8,449 nucleotides of DNA, taken from the NCBI GenBank assembly GCA_028687415.1, contig JAQUAC010000008.1, positions 1 through 8,449 on the forward strand, read 5' to 3'. The DNA comes from Acidocella sp. (GTDB lineage Bacteria; Pseudomonadota; Alphaproteobacteria; Acetobacterales; Acetobacteraceae). Shown in pieces: positions 1-6,265 of the stretch (position 1 is its first letter; each line of letters starts with the position of its first letter). Made by a program: the position numbers and the translations under genes. The notes under the pieces were generated by a model. That model did not search any database. It was not told where the DNA came from and was given only the letters and a program-made list of their open reading frames with translations.

Positions 1-330
1 CTGCCGACGATCGAAGATGTGTGTGAGGGGGGCGTGGCGCTGATGCCGATGATCGGCCGGGCGCGGCTGCTGCGCAGTTGGGGCGGGATCATGGACATGA
101 CGATGGATGGTTCGCCGATCATCGACAAGACGCCGGTGAAGAATCTCTTTATCAATGCAGGCTGGTGTTATGGCGGGTTCAAGGCGACGCCTGCCTCGGG
201 CTATTGCTTCGCGCATCTCATCGCGAATGAAGAGCCGCATGCAGTTGCGGCCGCGTACCGGCTGGACCGCTTCGCCGAAGGTAAACTGATTGACGAAAAG
301 GGAGTCGGCGCGCAGCCGAATCTGCACTGA
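1..330 (+). CDS. soxB: Sarcosine oxidase beta subunit, C-terminal fragment
   Basis: The last 109 residues of the beta subunit of heterotetrameric sarcosine oxidase; the start lies left of the window. In the family this FAD/FMN-carrying subunit oxidises sarcosine at the FAD and sends electrons through FMN to O2. The visible part has family-typical stretches: W-G-G-I-M-D-M-T-M-D-G-S-P-I-I, then N-A-G-W-C-Y-G-G-F-K-A-T-P-A-S-G (a conserved C-terminal segment of this FAD-dependent oxidoreductase family), and the tail L-D-R-F-x(9)-D-E-K-G. The covalent-FMN histidine and the FAD-binding Rossmann motif are outside the window and cannot be checked. The TGA stop (328-330) shares its last base with the soxD ATG, so the two are translationally coupled. 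Identity rests on recognising the motifs plus the soxD-soxA-soxG order that follows. Confidence 0.95.
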   Translation: MPTIEDVCEGGVALMPMIGRARLLRSWGGIMDMTMDGSPIIDKTPVKNLFINAGWCYGGFKATPASGYCFAHLIANEEPHAVAAAYRLDRFAEGKLIDEKGVGAQPNLH

Positions 331-581
331 TGCGTATTCCCTGTCCCCATTGCGGTACGCGCGGCGTGGAAGAATTTCTGTACACTAGCGATGCCTCGGT
401 AACGCGCCCGCAAGATGGCGGTGCCGTACCCACGCAGGAATGGATTGATTACGTGTATATACGCGATAATTTGAAAGGCCCACGCCGTGAGTACTGGTAC
501 CACAATGCCGGTTGCCATGCCTGGCTTGTGGTCACGCGTAATGTTGCAACGCATGAAATTCTGTCGGTGGAATTGCCATGA
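330..581 (+). CDS. soxD: Sarcosine oxidase delta subunit
   Basis: An 83-residue protein, close to the usual size of the delta subunit (roughly 80-110 residues). In known structures this small subunit binds zinc through three cysteines and one histidine and packs against the large alpha subunit; it has no catalytic role of its own. The ligands are all recognisable: C5-P-H-C8-G near the N-terminus, and H58-N-A-G-C62 followed by W65. Other family hallmarks are E15-F16-x-Y18, R26-P27, and W38-x-x-Y41-x-Y-x-R-D-N. The ATG start overlaps the soxB stop by one base (TGATG), and the 3' end overlaps the soxA start as ATGA, which suggests co-translation of the subunits in roughly equal amounts. Nothing odd was seen in this gene. 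Confidence 0.95.
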   Translation: MRIPCPHCGTRGVEEFLYTSDASVTRPQDGGAVPTQEWIDYVYIRDNLKGPRREYWYHNAGCHAWLVVTRNVATHEILSVELP

Positions 582-3370
582 GCGGGTATCGTTTGCCCAC
601 GGGTGGGCTGGTTGATCGCCGTAAGCTCGTAACGTTCAAATTCGATGGCAAGAGCTATCAGGGTTATGCCGGTGATACGCTGGCGGCGGCACTGCTCGCC
701 AATGGCGTGAAACTTGTGGGCCGCAGTTTTAAATATCACCGCCCACGAGGGATTCTCTCGGCTGGTTCAGAGGAGCCGAATGCGCTGGTGGAGCTGCGCA
801 CTGGTGCCTATCGGGAGCCCAATACGCGGGCCACGATGGTGGAGATTTTCGACGGGCTGGAGGCGATGAGCCAGAACCGGTTCCCGTCGCTGAAGCTCGA
901 TGTATTGGCGGTGAATAATCTGCTCTCGCCGTTCTTTGCGGCTGGGTTCTATTATAAAACCTTTATGTGGCCAGCGAAGTTTTGGGAGAAGCTCTACGAG
1001 CCAATGATTCGCCGCGCGGCGGGCCTTGGTCGCGCGGCTGGTTTGCCTGATCCGGATACCTACGAGAAAAGCACCGAATTCTGTGACGTTCTGGTGATTG
1101 GCGCGGGGGCTTCAGGCATCGCGGCGGCGCGCGCGGCGGCGGCTACGGTAAGGCGCGTGATTTTGTGCGATGAACCTGCGGCACTTGAAGCTGCAAATCT
1201 TCCAGAGAACGTGGTCTTCCTGCCGCGCACAACGGTATTTGGAGTTTATGACGGCGGCAGCTATGCCGCGCTGGAACGCCTGACCGATCATTTGCCCGTG
1301 TCCTCAGCGCCAAGGCAGCGGCTGATCAAGATCATTGCTGGGCGCAGTGTGCTTGCCACGGGTGCGCTTGAGCGGCCGATGGTGTTTGGGCACAACGATC
1401 TGCCGGGCGTGATGCTGGCGGGCGCCGTGGCCACTTACGTGACGCGGTATGGCGTGGCCCCTGGGCGCAATGCCGTGCTGTTCCTGAACAACGATGACGC
1501 GGCGGCGCTTATTCCTATTCTCTCCAGTGCCGGTATGCAGATTTCCGGGATTGTTGATTCCAGGCCGGAGAGCAGTGATGAGGTACATCGCCTGGCGCGG
1601 CAGGCGAATGTGCCGGTATTTGCCGGTGCCGTTATTGCCCGTGCCCTTGGCACGCTGGCCGTGCGCGGGGCGGAGATCCGCCTGCATAATGGCAGCTCTT
1701 TGCACATTGCCTGCGATCTGATTGCCTCCTCCGGTGGCTATAACCCGAATGTCGCGTTGACTTCGCATTTTGATGGACGACCGGTATGGGATGAGCGCAT
1801 TGCCAGCTTTATTCCGGGCAAGCTGCCGCTGGGCATGAGCGCGGTGGGTAAGGCGGCTGGGCAGGGGCTGAACGCTAACATTCAGCCGCATTGGCATTCC
1901 GGTATTCTTCCGGGAAAATCCTTTGTCGATTTTCAGAACGACGTGACTGTGAAGGATATCAAGCTCGCGAAGCAGGAGGGGTTTGTCTCGGTCGAGCATC
2001 TGAAGCGTTACACCACGCTCGGCATGGCGACCGATCAGGGTAAGACAGCGAATGTGAATGCGCTGGCGATTCTGGCGGAGGCAGCGGGTAAGACCGTGCC
2101 AGAGACGGGCACGACGCGCTTCCGTCCGCCTTACACGCCGGTGGCGCTTGGCGCTCTTGCCGGGGCGCATAAGGGGAAGCATTTCAAGCCCACGCGTTTG
2201 GCACCGACGCATGAGTTTTCAAAAGACCAAGGCGCTATCTTTGTCGAAGTTGGGTTATGGCTGCGCGCGCAATACTATCCGCGCACTGGTGAGGATTGGC
2301 TCGCCGCGGCGACGCGCGAGGTACGTACGGTGCGCGAGCATGTCGGGATTTGTGATGTAACGACGCTGGGCAAGATTGATATCCAGGGGCCGGATGCGGC
2401 AAAGTTCCTCGAACGTGTCTATACGAATAGTTGGACTAATCTCGCTGTTGGGCGCGTGCGTTATGGGCTGATGCTGCGCGAGGACGGCATGGTGATGGAT
2501 GACGGCACCACTGCCCGCCTGGGTGAGACGCATTTTGTGATGACCACCACCACAGCAAATGCGGCGAAGGTGATGCAGCACATGGAGTTCTGTGCACAGG
2601 TATTGTGGCCAGAGCTGGACGTGTCGTTCATCTCCGTCACCGACCAGTGGGCGCAGATTGCTGTGGCGGGGCCTGACGCGCGCCGTGTAATTGAAAAGCT
2701 TGTCGATGCACCTTTCAGTGTTTCGAACGAAGCGTTTCCCTATATGGCGGCGGCGGAGCTTACGATTTGCGGCGGCACTCAGGCACGGCTGTTCCGTATC
2801 TCCTTCTCCGGTGAACTGGCCTATGAAATTGCCGTGCCGGCACGCTACGGAAATGCACTGGCAGCCAAACTTATGGAGGCGGGCGAAGCGTTTGGTATTG
2901 CGCCTTATGGAACGGAAGCGCTGGGTATCATGCGTATTGAGAAAGGTCATGCCGCCGGACCTGAGCTCAATGGTCAGACCACGGCGCATGATCTTGGTCT
3001 TTCCAAGTTGCTTTCGAAGAAGAAAGATTTCATCGGTCGTGCTCTGGCTGCCCGCCCAGCGCTTACCAACCCTGCGCGGCCCACGCTGGTTGGGCTCAAG
3101 CCCGTGGATGGTGTAACCTTCCTGCGCGCTGGAAGTCATCTTCTGCCCGTGGGCGCGCCGGCAAATGCGGCGAACGACCAGGGGCATGTGACTTCCGCTG
3201 CGCGTTCCCCCTCGCTGGGGTACCCGATCGCGCTGGCGCTTCTGGTTAATGGCCCCGCCCGCATCGGCGAGACGATCCGTGTCTATGACCCCGTGCGCAA
3301 TGGCGACACGCTGGCCGAGATTGTTTCCCCTGTGCATTACGATCCTTCAGGGAGCTGCCTACATGCTTGA
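578..3370 (+). CDS. soxA: Sarcosine oxidase alpha subunit, shortened in the NAD-binding half
   Basis: A 930-residue alpha subunit. The N-terminal region (about 15-170) resembles the family's ferredoxin-like lead domain, with F51-K-Y-H-R-P-R-G-I, but lacks iron-sulfur cysteines. Next comes a Rossmann dinucleotide-binding region with V-I-G-A-G-A-S-G ending at residue 180 and A-T-G-A-L-E-R-P near 260-267. From about 450 to the end it is a glycine-cleavage T-protein (aminomethyltransferase-like) fold that binds THF, with D641-D642-G-T-T and Y777-G-T-E780-A-L-G. Known family role: NAD+ sits in the Rossmann part, while the T-protein part captures the methyl carbon as 5,10-methylene-THF. Compared with the usual length (roughly 960-1000, from memory), two stretches look missing in frame: the segment after I-L-C-D-E-P (200), which normally carries a GG-L motif, and the segment between A-A-G (427-429) and K447-S-F-V-D-F-Q-N-D. 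The reading frame is intact and the T-protein half is well conserved. It overlaps soxD by 4 bases and soxG by 8. Confidence 0.95.
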   Translation: MSGYRLPTGGLVDRRKLVTFKFDGKSYQGYAGDTLAAALLANGVKLVGRSFKYHRPRGILSAGSEEPNALVELRTGAYREPNTRATMVEIFDGLEAMSQNRFPSLKLDVLAVNNLLSPFFAAGFYYKTFMWPAKFWEKLYEPMIRRAAGLGRAAGLPDPDTYEKSTEFCDVLVIGAGASGIAAARAAAATVRRVILCDEPAALEAANLPENVVFLPRTTVFGVYDGGSYAALERLTDHLPVSSAPRQRLIKIIAGRSVLATGALERPMVFGHNDLPGVMLAGAVATYVTRYGVAPGRNAVLFLNNDDAAALIPILSSAGMQISGIVDSRPESSDEVHRLARQANVPVFAGAVIARALGTLAVRGAEIRLHNGSSLHIACDLIASSGGYNPNVALTSHFDGRPVWDERIASFIPGKLPLGMSAVGKAAGQGLNANIQPHWHSGILPGKSFVDFQNDVTVKDIKLAKQEGFVSVEHLKRYTTLGMATDQGKTANVNALAILAEAAGKTVPETGTTRFRPPYTPVALGALAGAHKGKHFKPTRLAPTHEFSKDQGAIFVEVGLWLRAQYYPRTGEDWLAAATREVRTVREHVGICDVTTLGKIDIQGPDAAKFLERVYTNSWTNLAVGRVRYGLMLREDGMVMDDGTTARLGETHFVMTTTTANAAKVMQHMEFCAQVLWPELDVSFISVTDQWAQIAVAGPDARRVIEKLVDAPFSVSNEAFPYMAAAELTICGGTQARLFRISFSGELAYEIAVPARYGNALAAKLMEAGEAFGIAPYGTEALGIMRIEKGHAAGPELNGQTTAHDLGLSKLLSKKKDFIGRALAARPALTNPARPTLVGLKPVDGVTFLRAGSHLLPVGAPANAANDQGHVTSAARSPSLGYPIALALLVNGPARIGETIRVYDPVRNGDTLAEIVSPVHYDPSGSCLHA
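3349..3354 (+). promoter_or_regulatory. Ribosome binding site deciding the soxG start
   Basis: AGGGAG lies 8 bases before the ATG at 3363, inside the soxA 3' end. It supports that ATG as the soxG start and not the in-frame upstream ATG at 3249, which would add 38 residues overlapping soxA with no family match. Confidence 0.65.
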
Positions 3371-3869
3371 CATTTCGCTCCCCGCGCTCGCGGCCTCGGA
3401 TTGCTTCCGGCCGCTGCCTCTGCGTCAGATATTCAGCCTTGCCGCATTCAGGACCACTCGTCCGGCGCTGGAAGCCGCACTTGGGCTGGAACTGCCCTCT
3501 ACGCCGTGCCGCATTATTCATGGTGGTGCTGTCTATCTCTGGAACGGGCCGAATGCCTGGCTGGTGATTGATGGTGATACGATCTCGGAAAAAACCGCTG
3601 GGATCGCCGCCGTGACGGATCAGTCCGATGGCTTGTTTATCTTCGCTCTATCCGGGCCGTATGCCGTGAGGATGTTGAAAAAGCTTGTGCCCATCGACGT
3701 GGAAAGCTTCGCGCCGGATGAGGTTGCCATTACGCTTGCCGCCCATGTGGGCGTACGGCTCTGGCGCGAGGGAGATGATTTCATTCTCGCCTGTTTCCGT
3801 GGTTTTGCCGGCGCGCTGCACCATGCGCTGGCAGAGGCGGCGCAAGAGTTTCTGCCCGGCCGAGGTTGA
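3363..3869 (+). CDS. soxG: Sarcosine oxidase gamma subunit
   Basis: A 168-residue protein at the position always taken by the gamma subunit in soxBDAG operons. The gamma subunit is a small T-protein-like fold that holds the heterotetramer together; it has no known active-site residue. Visible support is weaker than for the other subunits because the family diverges fast, but W-N-G-P-N-A-W-L-V (about residues 60-68), A-V-T-D-Q-S-D followed by L-S-G-P-Y-A, and a C-terminal R-G-F-A-G-A-L-H-H-A-L-A-E-A-A-Q-E-F match the family layout. The protein is slightly shorter than typical members (about 180-200). The start at 3363 overlaps the soxA stop by 8 bases and has a good ribosome binding site. A 51-base gap without a terminator separates it from purU. 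Confidence 0.9.
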   Translation: MLDISLPALAASDCFRPLPLRQIFSLAAFRTTRPALEAALGLELPSTPCRIIHGGAVYLWNGPNAWLVIDGDTISEKTAGIAAVTDQSDGLFIFALSGPYAVRMLKKLVPIDVESFAPDEVAITLAAHVGVRLWREGDDFILACFRGFAGALHHALAEAAQEFLPGRG

Positions 3870-3920
3870 CGGCCAGACCTGTATTCCTATCCTCATGCAA
3901 CTCTATACGGGACCATAACC

Positions 3921-4781
3921 ATGCTCAAAGCCCAGTACGTGCTCACATTGTCGTGCCTTAACCGTCCCGGCATCGTCGCTGCCGTTACCACTTATCTTTT
4001 TGAGCATGGCGCGGATATCCGCGAGGCGCAGCAATTCGACGATACTGAAAGCGGTAAATTTTTCGCGCGGATCGCCTTTGATCTCGTTGGCGGTACGGGC
4101 ATAGAGGCACTGCGCGAAGGTTTTGCCTCCATCGCGGAGAGCTTCAAGCTTACTTATAAGATATCGGACCACACCACCCCGCGCCGCGTGCTGCTGCTGG
4201 TTTCCAAATTCGATCATTGCCTGGCCGATCTGTTGTATCGCTGGCGTATAGGCGAGCTGGCCATGACGCCGACGGCCATTGTCTCCAACCACAGCATCGA
4301 GCATTATGCCGGGCTCGATTTTGGTGGCTTGCCGTTCCACCATCTACCCATCACCAAGGACACGAAGATGGAGCAGGAGGCGCGGATCTGGGCGCTGGTG
4401 CAGGAGACGAACTCTGAACTCGTTGTGCTTGCACGCTACATGCAAGTGCTGTCCGATGCGCTGGCCTCGAAACTCTCTGGCCGTTGCATCAATATTCACC
4501 ATTCGTTCCTGCCGGGCTTCAAGGGGGCCAAGCCTTACCATCAGGCACATGGGCGCGGCGTGAAGCTGATCGGCGCCACGGCGCATTACGTCACCACCGA
4601 TCTCGATGAAGGTCCGATCATCGAGCAGGATGTCGAGCGCATTTCCCATTCCGATACACCGGACGACCTCGTGCGCAAGGGGCGTGATATCGAGCGCCGG
4701 GTTCTGGCCCGGGCGGTGCGCTATCACCTTGAAGACCGGGTAATCATGAACAGCAAAAAAACCGTGGTGTTTGCAAGCTAA
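3921..4781 (+). CDS. purU: Formyltetrahydrofolate deformylase
   Basis: A 286-residue PurU, normal length for the family. It hydrolyses 10-formyl-THF to formate and free THF in the cytosol. Residues 5-80 form the ACT regulatory domain (L-S-C-L-N-R-P-G-I-V-A-A-V). Residues about 88-286 form the formyltransferase fold shared with PurN. The catalytic triad expected for this fold is present: N191 and H193 in I-N-I-H-H-S-F-L-P, and D229 in T-T-D-L-D-E-G-P-I-I. The H-H-S-F-L-P-G-F-K-G-A-K-P-Y-H-Q-A signature is typical of PurU as opposed to PurN. The only in-frame ATG near the 5' end is used, with a weak GGGA upstream. Being last in the sox operon fits one-carbon balance: sarcosine oxidation loads THF, and PurU frees THF once the unit has been oxidised to the formyl level. 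Methylene-THF dehydrogenase (folD) and glyA are not in view. Confidence 0.97.
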   Translation: MLKAQYVLTLSCLNRPGIVAAVTTYLFEHGADIREAQQFDDTESGKFFARIAFDLVGGTGIEALREGFASIAESFKLTYKISDHTTPRRVLLLVSKFDHCLADLLYRWRIGELAMTPTAIVSNHSIEHYAGLDFGGLPFHHLPITKDTKMEQEARIWALVQETNSELVVLARYMQVLSDALASKLSGRCINIHHSFLPGFKGAKPYHQAHGRGVKLIGATAHYVTTDLDEGPIIEQDVERISHSDTPDDLVRKGRDIERRVLARAVRYHLEDRVIMNSKKTVVFAS

Positions 4782-4793
4782 GGAAGCATGGCG

Positions 4794-4818
4794 TCCGGTG
4801 GCGGTTGCCGCCACCGGA
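4794..4818 (+). terminator. GC-rich hairpin after purU, possible operon terminator
   Basis: TCCGGTGGCGG (4794-4804) pairs perfectly with CCGCCACCGGA (4808-4818) around a 3-base loop, giving an 11-bp stem that begins 13 bases after the purU stop. The following bases are not a proper T-run (only CTTGTCT at 4824-4830), so it may be an imperfect intrinsic terminator or an mRNA 3'-end stabiliser. The position between two plus-strand transcription units favours an end-of-operon role. Confidence 0.6.
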
Positions 4819-4882
4819 GAGCGCTTGTCTCCAATCTGTAAACAAGACTGGCCTTTTCATGCTCCGCGGCATATTACATGCG

Positions 4883-4888
4883 AAGGAG
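4883..4888 (+). promoter_or_regulatory. Strong ribosome binding site of the leader ORF
   Basis: AAGGAG, extended to AAGGAGAG, sits 6 bases before the ATG at 4895. It is among the best Shine-Dalgarno sequences in the window, yet it serves an 11-codon ORF and not the regulator directly, whose own ATG is about 38 bases further on. Confidence 0.65.
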
Positions 4889-4894
4889 AGTGAA

Positions 4895-4930
4895 ATGATT
4901 CGACGTGCATACAATCGGGGTTGGTTATGA
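4895..4930 (+). CDS. Putative 11-residue leader peptide coupled to the XRE-cupin regulator
   Basis: A short ORF encoding MIRRAYNRGWL, with a strong ribosome binding site at the ideal 6-base spacing. Its TGA (4928-4930) overlaps the regulator's ATG (4927-4929) as ATGA, the same coupling seen between soxD and soxA. Three of eleven codons are arginine (CGA, CGT, CGG). No family is recognised and the ORF may be meaningful only for the act of translation: ribosomes ending here would be placed to restart on the regulator. An alternative reading is that the Shine-Dalgarno and ATG are relics of a former N-terminus, or that the regulator starts independently from the GGGG at 4917-4920. Evidence is purely from sequence arrangement. 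Confidence 0.45.
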   Translation: MIRRAYNRGWL

Positions 4931-5616
4931 CAAAGGCGCGGCTAATCAAGGCCAGCCTGCCGGAAGCCCTGGCCGAAGCCGGTCTGCCTGAGAGTCTTGC
5001 CGAGCCGTATACCACGGGCAGCAGTGCCGCAGCCGTCTCTGACCTCACACTGGAGCAGGCCATTGGCGTGCAGGTGCGGCTGTTGCGCCGCCGCGTCGGG
5101 ATTACCGTGTCGGAGCTTGCCGCTGCGGCGGGCTTGTCCGGTGGCATGCTCTCGAAAATTGAGAACGGGCAGATTTCGCCCTCTCTTGCCAGCCTGCAGG
5201 CATTGGCTAACGCGCTGAACGTGCCCATTACCACGTTTTTCTCGACTTTTGAGGAAAAGCGCGACTGTTCTTATGTCAAAGCTGGCACTGGCGTGGTCAT
5301 TGAGCGGCGCGGCACCAAGGCTGGGCACCAATACTCGCTTCTGGGGCATGCGCTTGGCGGCAATGTCGTAGTGGAGCCATACCTCATCACGTTGAGCAAG
5401 GATGCGGCGCCGTACCCGGCATTCCAGCATGAGGGCACGGAGTTCATCTATATGATCTCGGGCGAGGTGCTCTATCGCCATGGTGATCAATCCTATCATT
5501 TGTCGCCGGGCGATGCCTTGCTTTTCGACTCCGCGGCGCCGCATGGGCCGGAAAAGCTGGTGGTGAAGCCGATGACGTATCTCTCGATCATCACGTACAA
5601 GCGGGAACAGAATTGA
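4927..5616 (+). CDS. XRE-family transcription regulator with C-terminal cupin sensor domain
   Basis: A 229-residue cytoplasmic regulator. Residues 1-40 are an alanine/proline-rich lead. Residues about 46-102 are an XRE/Cro-type helix-turn-helix: V-R-L-L-R-R-R-V-G-I-T-V-S-E-L-A, then G-L-S-G-G-M-L-S-K-I-E-N-G-Q-I-S-P-S-L-A-S-L as the turn and recognition helix. Residues about 150-225 are a cupin barrel with H168-E-G-T-E172-F-I-Y-M-I-S-G and P-G-D-A-L-L-F-D-S-A-A-P-H206-G-P, which could bind a metal or small ligand. Such proteins commonly sense a metabolite and repress or activate adjacent genes; the ligand is unknown here. The ATG at 4927 was chosen over the TTG at 4921 because it overlaps the leader ORF stop and has GGGG 6 bases before it. 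The tenA-like gene starts 1 base after the stop, so the two are one operon. The sox operon ends 145 bases upstream and is a second plausible target. Confidence 0.92.
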   Translation: MTKARLIKASLPEALAEAGLPESLAEPYTTGSSAAAVSDLTLEQAIGVQVRLLRRRVGITVSELAAAAGLSGGMLSKIENGQISPSLASLQALANALNVPITTFFSTFEEKRDCSYVKAGTGVVIERRGTKAGHQYSLLGHALGGNVVVEPYLITLSKDAAPYPAFQHEGTEFIYMISGEVLYRHGDQSYHLSPGDALLFDSAAPHGPEKLVVKPMTYLSIITYKREQN

Positions 5617-5617
5617 G

Positions 5618-6265
5618 GTGAGCTTGTTCGCGGCCCTGCGCGCAGGCGCCGGGGAGGAATGGGCACGCTATATCCGCCACCCATTCGTGCTGGCTATGGG
5701 CGATGGTAGCCTGAAACGGGAAGGGTTCAGGAATTTCCTGATCCAGGATTACCTGTTCTTGGTGCAATATGCCCGCGCCTATACGCTGCTTGCCTATAAG
5801 CTGGATGATCCGGCGGATATGCGTGCCGCACTGGCCACGGCCAATGTGCTGCTGGAAACGGAGATGCCCCTGCATGTCGGCTATTGCGCCGGCTGGGGCA
5901 TTACCGAGGCGCAAATGCGCAAGGCGGGGGCGTCTCTGGAGATGCTTGCTTATACGCGCTACGTGCTGGAGCTTGGCCATGCCGGTGATGCGCTGGACCT
6001 GATGGTGGCGCTTGCCCCCTGCATTGCGGGTTATGCGGAGATCGGCGCCATGTTGGCCCCGCAAATTGCTCTGGGCAACCCGTATAAAGCCTGGGTCGAG
6101 ACCTATACCGGCACAGAATACACAGATTCGGTCGCGCAATCTCTGGCCATGCTGGAGCGTCTGGGCGCCGCGCGGGGTGCGGAAGCGCGGCTACCCAGCC
6201 TGCAAGCCATCTTTACCCAGGCCACGGTGCTGGAAGCCGCCTTCTGGCAGACCGGCTGGGGCTAA
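5618..6265 (+). CDS. tenA: TenA-family aminopyrimidine aminohydrolase (thiaminase II)
   Basis: A 215-residue all-helical TenA protein of normal length. The family hydrolyses 4-amino-5-aminomethyl-2-methylpyrimidine, a breakdown product of thiamine, to the hydroxymethylpyrimidine (HMP) that feeds thiamine salvage; some members cleave thiamine itself. The residues known as catalytic in Bacillus subtilis TenA occur at matching places: D44 in I-Q-D-Y, Y112, C135 in A-P-C-I-A-G-Y, Y163 in T-Y-T-G, and E206 in L-E-A-A-F-W. The presence of the cysteine places it in the TenA_C type. The start is GTG at 5618, 1 base after the regulator stop, with only a distant GGGA before it, so translation is probably coupled to the regulator. 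The TAA stop overlaps the stop of the convergent mbfA. No other thiamine gene is in view, so a different substrate cannot be excluded. Confidence 0.93.
   Translation: MSLFAALRAGAGEEWARYIRHPFVLAMGDGSLKREGFRNFLIQDYLFLVQYARAYTLLAYKLDDPADMRAALATANVLLETEMPLHVGYCAGWGITEAQMRKAGASLEMLAYTRYVLELGHAGDALDLMVALAPCIAGYAEIGAMLAPQIALGNPYKAWVETYTGTEYTDSVAQSLAMLERLGAARGAEARLPSLQAIFTQATVLEAAFWQTGWG

Noticed and set aside
1304..2212. A 302-codon minus-strand open frame inside soxA
   Set aside because: It lies fully antisense to a well-conserved coding region, has an arginine/histidine-rich composition typical of shadow frames, and matches no family I recognise.
2255..3337. A 360-codon minus-strand open frame inside soxA
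   Set aside because: Same reasons: it is opposite the conserved T-protein half, low-complexity basic composition, no recognisable domain.
3249..3362. An upstream ATG that would lengthen soxG by 38 residues
   Set aside because: The extension overlaps soxA, has no family similarity, and the ATG at 3363 has a proper ribosome binding site.
4824..4846. CTTGT / ACAAG inverted repeat as a regulator operator
   Set aside because: Only 5 bp per arm with 13 bases between; this is expected by chance and has no second copy in the window.
4921..4926. TTG at 4921 as the regulator start
   Set aside because: It is only 2 codons upstream, touches the GGGG directly with no spacer, and lacks the ATGA overlap that the ATG at 4927 forms with the leader ORF.
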